NCBI GenBank assembly: GCA_958295495.1
Contig: OY282352.1
Coordinates: 5,712,049 to 5,776,048, forward strand
DNA length: 64,000 nucleotides
Reading direction: 5' to 3'
DNA from: an uncultured Latescibacterota bacterium
Lineage (GTDB): Bacteria > Latescibacterota > UBA2968 > UBA8231
Shown piece by piece: positions 59,909-64,000 of the stretch. A program made the position numbers and the translations under genes. Every line of letters starts with the position of its first letter. Positions within the stretch are counted from its first letter, which is position 1. The notes beneath the pieces are model-generated. The model saw only the letters and a list, made by a program, of their open reading frames with translations. It did no database searches and was not told the DNA's origin.

Positions 59909-60365
59909 AGGGGCCTTCGCAGTTTTTGAAGCGGAGTTGCGAGCGCGTTCTTGGGACATCAGCCGCATCGGCGGTCGCATCGAGGAACGCTTGGAGACCT
60001 TTGCCCAGCGCGCCGAAGGGATAGACAGCATGGGGTACCAACTCCACAACCTCTACGGCGCGTTTGAGCAGTTGTTCGAGGAGGTAGCGCGATTCTTTGA
60101 GAACCAAATTGACGAAGCAAGGTATCACGCGGATATGATTAGGCGAATGCAGCTAGAAATCCAAGGCATCCGCCCGGCCCTCCTGTCCGCCGAGACTGCT
60201 TCCGACCTCGATGAATTGCGGCGCTTCCGCCATCTGTTTCGCCACGCATACGCCGCGGATCTGGATCCCGGCAAGGTGGCGGATTTAGCGGCTAAAGTAG
60301 CGCACCTCCAGCGCGATTTTGCGCGGGACTTCGAGCGATTCCTAACGCTCTTGCGGCCTGAGTGA
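59901..60365 (+). CDS. hepT: HEPN-domain toxin (HepT-like ribonuclease)
   Basis: 154 residues. Helical bundle with the catalytic R-x4-H motif inside ELRRFRHLFRHAYAADLDP, preceded by GIRPALLSAETASDLD, the family pattern. The end LQRDFARDFERFLTLLRPE is duplicated (with two deletions) at 61653-61803. Partner of the MNT gene just upstream. Toxins of this family are RNases. Confidence 0.87.
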   Translation: MDKGAFAVFEAELRARSWDISRIGGRIEERLETFAQRAEGIDSMGYQLHNLYGAFEQLFEEVARFFENQIDEARYHADMIRRMQLEIQGIRPALLSAETASDLDELRRFRHLFRHAYAADLDPGKVADLAAKVAHLQRDFARDFERFLTLLRPE

Positions 60366-60372
60366 AGCACCC

Positions 60373-61560
60373 TTATCTGGATGGATTTTTGCGCCGGAAC
60401 GTCACCCGCACGAACTTACCGCCTTCGTCCTGCTCAATTTTCGGCTCAGTGGCGTTGAATTCCCGCATTGCTCTCCGCATCACGGGCCAGCCGCGTCCCC
60501 GCTGCTCCATCAAGCGTGCGACGAGGATGGCGTTTGTCATCAACTCGTTGCGGGACCGGGGGTTACCGCCGGAGCGAACATTCTCGACTCTCATCTGATT
60601 GGGGAGAGTTCCAGGGCTGGTCACGTCAATGCGGTCGCTAAATACTTCGAGCAACACCCGCGAACCCGTAATCGCGTAGTCGCGATGGACGACGGCGTTG
60701 ACAATCGCCTCGCGCAGCGCCTTCTCGGGCACCAACGGCGCGTCCTGCCGGACGAGGTTGTGGTAGTGCTCGGTCCATCCGAGGCTTCGAACCCATCCGA
60801 CCGACCGGTGTATTTGCTCGTCGAGCCGTCCTTTCCCCTCGCCGACGAGGATGACATCCGACGCCCGATCCTCGCCCGAGTAGGCTGCACACTGGACGAA
60901 GAAGCTCGTTGTTTGTGGGTGCGCCTGCGGCTCCTTGCCAAACGCCATCAACCCGTAGAGCGTGGGGTGTAAAACCCCGTCGAACTCGGCTAGGATGCGC
61001 CTATTGCGCAGATCGTCAGCAATGGCAAGCTGCGGTTCCTCCTCCATATCGAGCCCCTGAGCACACAGGAAGGAACGAAACTCACCGAGGTCGATGTCCT
61101 CTATCCTCGCGGCCGGAATGATTTGCTCTTCCGTCAGCACAAAGCCGAAGGTATTGTACAGCTCTTGAAGTTCGGTCGGCGACGGTTCCACACTGCTGCG
61201 TTCGCGCCGAATCCAGACGCGCCCTCGATAGTGGATAGGTTCAAACCCCCGCTGACGAGGCACTTCGATCCAATGCACCCATCCGTTCGGCGCGCTGTAG
61301 CGCCCACAGCGCGCCGGAATCGGCGCACTACACCCCGAATGCAGAAAACTGGTCAGCCTTTCCTGTGCAGTATCCGGGTCTTCTCTCACCCCGACAATCG
61401 TCCCCACATCATCGACCCCTAGGACGATCAGCCCGCCTTCTGCGTTTGCAAAGGCGCAGATCGCCCGACCAATTCCCGAGAAGTCTCCAAGGTCGCATTT
61501 GAATTCGGTTCGCCGACCCTCGCCCGCTTTGATGCGCTTTGCGATGTCATGCCATTCCAT
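60373..61560 (-). CDS. AlbA_2/Schlafen-like DNA-binding, ATP-binding regulator
   Basis: 395 residues. The N-terminal AlbA_2 domain reads GEGRRTEFKCDLGDFSGIGR, then ICAFANAEGGLIVLGVDD; the C-terminal GHKL-type half has EKALREAIVNAVVHRDYAIT and SPGTLPNQMRVENV, the Asn and Gly motifs of the fold, and MEQRGRGWPVMRRAM. Genes of this type regulate transcription or act in defence; which is unknown. Convergent with hepT, separated by seven bases, and with a duplicate of the hepT 3' end on its other side. Confidence 0.87.
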   Translation of the reverse strand: MEWHDIAKRIKAGEGRRTEFKCDLGDFSGIGRAICAFANAEGGLIVLGVDDVGTIVGVREDPDTAQERLTSFLHSGCSAPIPARCGRYSAPNGWVHWIEVPRQRGFEPIHYRGRVWIRRERSSVEPSPTELQELYNTFGFVLTEEQIIPAARIEDIDLGEFRSFLCAQGLDMEEEPQLAIADDLRNRRILAEFDGVLHPTLYGLMAFGKEPQAHPQTTSFFVQCAAYSGEDRASDVILVGEGKGRLDEQIHRSVGWVRSLGWTEHYHNLVRQDAPLVPEKALREAIVNAVVHRDYAITGSRVLLEVFSDRIDVTSPGTLPNQMRVENVRSGGNPRSRNELMTNAILVARLMEQRGRGWPVMRRAMREFNATEPKIEQDEGGKFVRVTFRRKNPSR

Positions 61561-61652
61561 AGTTCACCTGGTACATTCGCCATAAAAAACCACGGGCCCG
61601 AAAAAGGACCTAGGGCGATTTCAAGTATTTAGTACGGCGTTCACTCCGTCAA

Positions 61653-61803
61653 GAATCCGCCCGGCCCTCCTGTCCGCCGAGACCGCTTCCGCCATCTGTT
61701 TCGCCGTGCATACGCCGCGGATTTGGCGGCTAAAGTAGCGCACCTCCAGCGCGATTTTGCGCGGGACTTCGAGCGATTTCTAACGCTCTTGCGGCCTGAG
61801 TAG
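61653..61803 (+). pseudogene. Duplicate 3' fragment of hepT
   Basis: Matches 60170-60365 with a few substitutions. Two deletions lie between short repeats (cttccg and gcggat), and the stop is changed from TGA to TAG at 61801-61803. It touches the tyrS stop at 61804. Upstream to 61561 there is only AT-rich sequence, possibly the promoter of the AlbA_2 gene. Confidence 0.92.
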
Positions 61804-63051
61804 CTAGCAGACGAGGGTGTACTGCTTCTTGCCCCGGCGCACGATCAAGTACTTGCCGTGCAGGCCCTCTTGGCACCGCATGCTCCGCGCCACGTCCGTG
61901 CAGCGCTCGCCGTTGATATAGATTGAGCCGTTTTGCACGTCTTGGCGGGCTTGGCGCTTGGAGGGAGAGACGCCGGCTGCGACGAGCAAATCGACCAGCC
62001 CCAGCTCCTCCTGATCCATCGCGTGCGTTGGCACGTCGTCGAAGCCTTCGAGGATTTCCTCCTCGGATAGGTCCTGAAATGCCCCGTAAAAAAGCGCGTA
62101 CGAGATGCGTTCGGCCCGGTGTGCAGCGTCAGCTCCATGCACTATGGTTGTTGCCTCGGCGGCGAGGGTGCGCTGGGCCTCGCGCCGTTCGGGCTGGTCG
62201 CGGACGGTTTCGGCGAGTTGGAGGATCACGTTTTGCTCCAAGAAGGTGTAAATTTTCAGGTAATCGACAACCTTCTGGTCCTCGGCGTTGATCCAGAACT
62301 GGTAAAACTGATAGGCCGATGTTTTGGCGGCGTCGAGCCAGACCGTGCCCGCCTCGGTTTTGCCGAATTTGGTGCCGTCTGCTTTGGTCACCAACGGGCA
62401 GGTCAGGCCAAAGGCCCGGTTGCCGGCGGAGCGGCGGATCAGATCGGTGCCAGCGGTGATATTGCCCCACTGGTCAGAGCCGCCGGTCTGCAACTCGCAG
62501 CCGTATTTTTTATTGAGGACCAAGAAGTCGTACGCTTGGAGCACCATGTAGCTGAACTCGGTGTAGGAAATGCCCGTTTCGAGGCGCGAGGCGACCGAGT
62601 CCTTGGCCAGCATGTAGGAGACGGGAAAGTGCTTGCCCACATCGCGCATAAAGTCGATAGCCGCGAGTTGGCCGAGCCAGTCGTGGTTATCGACCATGAT
62701 CGCGGGGTTGGGGCCGTCGAATTCGAGGAAGCGCTCTAGCTGGGTTTTGACCTGCTGAGTCCACTCGGCCACCACGTCGCTGGCATTGAGTTGGCGCTCC
62801 TCGGTCTTGCCCCCTGGATCGCCGATCAGGCCAGTGCCGCCGCCAGCCAAGGCAATGACTTTGTGACCGGCGAGCTGGAAGCGGCGCAGGAGCAGGATCG
62901 GCACGAGGTTGCCCACCGTCAGGCTGTCGGCGGTCGGGTCAAAGCCGTTGTAGAGCGCGATCGGACCGGCGGCGAGGCGCGCGGCGAGGCCGTCGAGGTC
63001 GGTGGCTTGGTAGATCGAGCCGCGAAATTGAAGATCGGGTATGATGTTCAT
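61804..63051 (-). CDS. tyrS: Tyrosyl-tRNA synthetase
   Basis: Class I synthetase, 415 residues. FDPTADSLTVGNLVPILLLR holds the HIGH-like motif, LAGGGTGLIGDPGGKTEER and SYTEFSYMVLQAYDFL shape the Tyr-AMP pocket, KADGTKFGKTEAGTVW is the KMSKS-like loop, and the last 60 residues are an S4 RNA-binding domain (RQARQDVQNGSIYINGE). AAGGA sits before the ATG. It is preceded by a transcription attenuator with a Tyr-rich leader peptide (63134-63199), so expression is predicted to respond to charged tRNA-Tyr supply. Confidence 0.97.
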   Translation of the reverse strand: MNIIPDLQFRGSIYQATDLDGLAARLAAGPIALYNGFDPTADSLTVGNLVPILLLRRFQLAGHKVIALAGGGTGLIGDPGGKTEERQLNASDVVAEWTQQVKTQLERFLEFDGPNPAIMVDNHDWLGQLAAIDFMRDVGKHFPVSYMLAKDSVASRLETGISYTEFSYMVLQAYDFLVLNKKYGCELQTGGSDQWGNITAGTDLIRRSAGNRAFGLTCPLVTKADGTKFGKTEAGTVWLDAAKTSAYQFYQFWINAEDQKVVDYLKIYTFLEQNVILQLAETVRDQPERREAQRTLAAEATTIVHGADAAHRAERISYALFYGAFQDLSEEEILEGFDDVPTHAMDQEELGLVDLLVAAGVSPSKRQARQDVQNGSIYINGERCTDVARSMRCQEGLHGKYLIVRRGKKQYTLVC

Positions 63052-63073
63052 CGCATTTCCTTATTTATAGGCA

Positions 63074-63101
63074 TAAAAAAAGCCCCTGTAATCAGGGGCT
63101 T
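63074..63101 (-). terminator. Intrinsic terminator in the tyrS leader
   Basis: On the tyrS strand AAGCCCCTG pairs with CAGGGGCTT around a four-base loop and is followed by seven T residues (63080-63074), 22 bases before the tyrS ATG. The first arm can instead pair with the G6 run at 63137-63142, which would release the block. Confidence 0.9.
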
Positions 63102-63133
63102 GTAAACGCGGTTGAGACGACAAAACGAGCGCA

Positions 63134-63199
63134 CTACCCCCCTTTTGGGCGCGAAGTATAATAATAATAGTAGTAGCGATCGGCGCGTAGAGTCTGCAT
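63134..63199 (-). CDS. tyrS leader peptide with six consecutive Tyr codons
   Basis: 21 codons, ATG at 63199 with GGAG eight bases upstream, stop TAG at 63134-63136. Codons 9-14 (63158-63175) are TAC TAC TAT TAT TAT TAT. The peptide begins MQTLRADR and ends TSRPKGG. After the stop come the bases of the terminator at 63101-63074. A ribosome stalled at the Tyr codons would mask the upstream CCC strand and leave the G6 run free to pair with the terminator arm. This is the standard design of amino-acid attenuators, here for a synthetase. It is too short for usual gene finders. Confidence 0.87.
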   Translation of the reverse strand: MQTLRADRYYYYYYTSRPKGG

Positions 63200-63218
63200 C
63201 GTTCATTCTCCGCGCAAA

Positions 63219-63247
63219 AATATAACCGCGACCTCTAGCCCCGTCAA
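63219..63247 (-). promoter_or_regulatory. Promoter of the tyrS leader
   Basis: TTGACG (63247-63242), a 17-base spacer and TATATT (63224-63219) on the tyrS strand, near-consensus sigma70. The leader peptide start is about 13 bases after the expected transcription start. The divergent oxidoreductase start lies at 63261. Confidence 0.8.
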
Positions 63248-63260
63248 TCGGGAGGCTAAC

Positions 63261-64000
63261 ATGACCAATAAACAATACCGGGTGGCCGTCGTCGGCGCGG
63301 CCGGCACGTGGGGACGCTACTACACGCGCGCCTACGCCGCTCATCCCAACTGCGCGATTGTCGGCCTCGTCGATCGCGCCAGAGAGCGGCGGGACGCCAT
63401 TGCCCGGCGGTACGGCGTGGAGAAGGTGTACGACGACCTCGGCAGCCTCTTGGCGGCCCAAGTGCCCGACATCGTCTCCGCGGTCGTCCCAGTGAGCCAA
63501 AACTATCCCTGCGTCACGGCCTGTGCTCGCGCTGGCGTCCGGGTCGTTTCCTGCGAGAAGCCGATTTCTCACCAGCTCCACGAGGCCGACGAAATGATCC
63601 GCATCTGCCGAGAACGCGGCACGTTGTTCGGCTGTGCTCAGGCCGGATGGGCGACGCCGTATATGCCCGAGGTGGTCGAGTGGGTGCGGCAGGGGCACAT
63701 TGGCCGGCTGACCGCAGCGGCGATCCCGGGCGGGCTGCCGACCGAGGTGTCGGGCGGCGGTTGCGTGCAGATCGCGGCCCTGCGCATCCTCACTGGGATG
63801 GATGTGGAGTGGGTGGAAGGTTATACCTTGCCGGCGGAACCGGGATTCGCGGCGGAAGGCACTCCTATAGAGGAAGCAGATGTACCCGCGTACGGCCGCT
63901 TGGGCCTGAGCGGCGGCATTGTCTGCGAGGTCGTCGCCCCTGCGCCAGAGGGCCGCGTGCCGACCTTTATCTCGGTCGTTGGCGAGCGCGGGCAGGTCTT
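63261..64000 (+). CDS. Gfo/Idh/MocA family oxidoreductase, 3' end outside the window
   Basis: ATG after GGGAGG; open to the window end (about 246 residues). YRVAVVGAAGTWGRYYTRAY is the dinucleotide-binding start, VSCEKPISHQL near residue 100 the EKP motif, and GCAQAGWATPYMPEVV follows. The usual H-x-x-D of the catalytic site is replaced by GGGCVQIAALRIL, so activity may differ from typical family members. Divergent from tyrS; the promoters overlap. Confidence 0.87.
   Translation, partial: MTNKQYRVAVVGAAGTWGRYYTRAYAAHPNCAIVGLVDRARERRDAIARRYGVEKVYDDLGSLLAAQVPDIVSAVVPVSQNYPCVTACARAGVRVVSCEKPISHQLHEADEMIRICRERGTLFGCAQAGWATPYMPEVVEWVRQGHIGRLTAAAIPGGLPTEVSGGGCVQIAALRILTGMDVEWVEGYTLPAEPGFAAEGTPIEEADVPAYGRLGLSGGIVCEVVAPAPEGRVPTFISVVGERGQV

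Overview
The window reads as a chromosome segment of an uncultured, GC-rich, Gram-negative bacterium. Three observations point that way. There is a complete UBact (Pup-like) proteasome locus whose modifier ends in Arg-Thr-Gly-Gln. Two large secreted M6 proteases end in a YPNPFN-type sorting/FlgD-like domain. There are several Gfo/Idh/MocA dehydrogenases and other sugar and amino-acid catabolic enzymes. Latescibacterota, Handelsmanbacteria, Poribacteria or a similar candidate phylum would fit; this is inference from gene content, not a phylogenetic placement.

Layout. 0-6.6 kb: MlrC-like peptidase (cut by the window edge), cysS, two Gfo/Idh/MocA oxidoreductases, a secreted phosphodiester glycosidase and an Ldh-family oxidoreductase. 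6.6-15.2 kb: four consecutive dynamin-like GTPases, the first two a tandem duplication and the last fused to about 12 ankyrin repeats. 15.2-22.3 kb: lepB followed by arc/mpa, dop, ubact, prcB, prcA and pafA, apparently one transcription unit. 22.3-26.1 kb: a wrecked PIN toxin-antitoxin locus, a dispersed palindromic repeat, then two DNA methyltransferases and an NgoMIV-like endonuclease. 26.1-29.5 kb: M6 protease. 29.4-35.6 kb: a YgjP-like metallopeptidase, an orphan type I HsdR, a Phd/PIN pair, a candidate small RNA and two frames of an unknown TPR-like protein. 35.8-43.5 kb: gatB, a putative second restriction-modification pair, an S9 peptidase, a VOC protein and a sugar isomerase. 43.6-50.4 kb: another Phd/PIN pair, an HNH nuclease, a beta-barrel protein, and a third restriction-modification pair whose first gene is split by an intact IS4-family element with a 9-bp target duplication. 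50.5-59.6 kb: M6 protease, nadB, an amino-acid permease, a Cache protein, an unusual antitoxin/PIN pair and guaA. 59.6-64 kb: MntA/HepT, an AlbA_2/ATPase-type regulator, tyrS with its leader, and another Gfo/Idh/MocA gene cut by the window end.

Two things stand out. First, tyrS is preceded on its own strand by a full attenuator: a consensus promoter, a 21-codon leader peptide with six consecutive Tyr codons, and an intrinsic terminator just before the gene. Second, three accessory modules (Phd/PIN next to the sugar isomerase, the antitoxin/PIN pair next to guaA, the AlbA_2 gene next to hepT) are each flanked by an extra, decaying copy of the end of the neighbouring gene. This looks like insertion with long target duplication that leaves an intact host gene behind. 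Housekeeping genes thus alternate with defence and toxin-antitoxin cassettes, several of them broken or degenerating.
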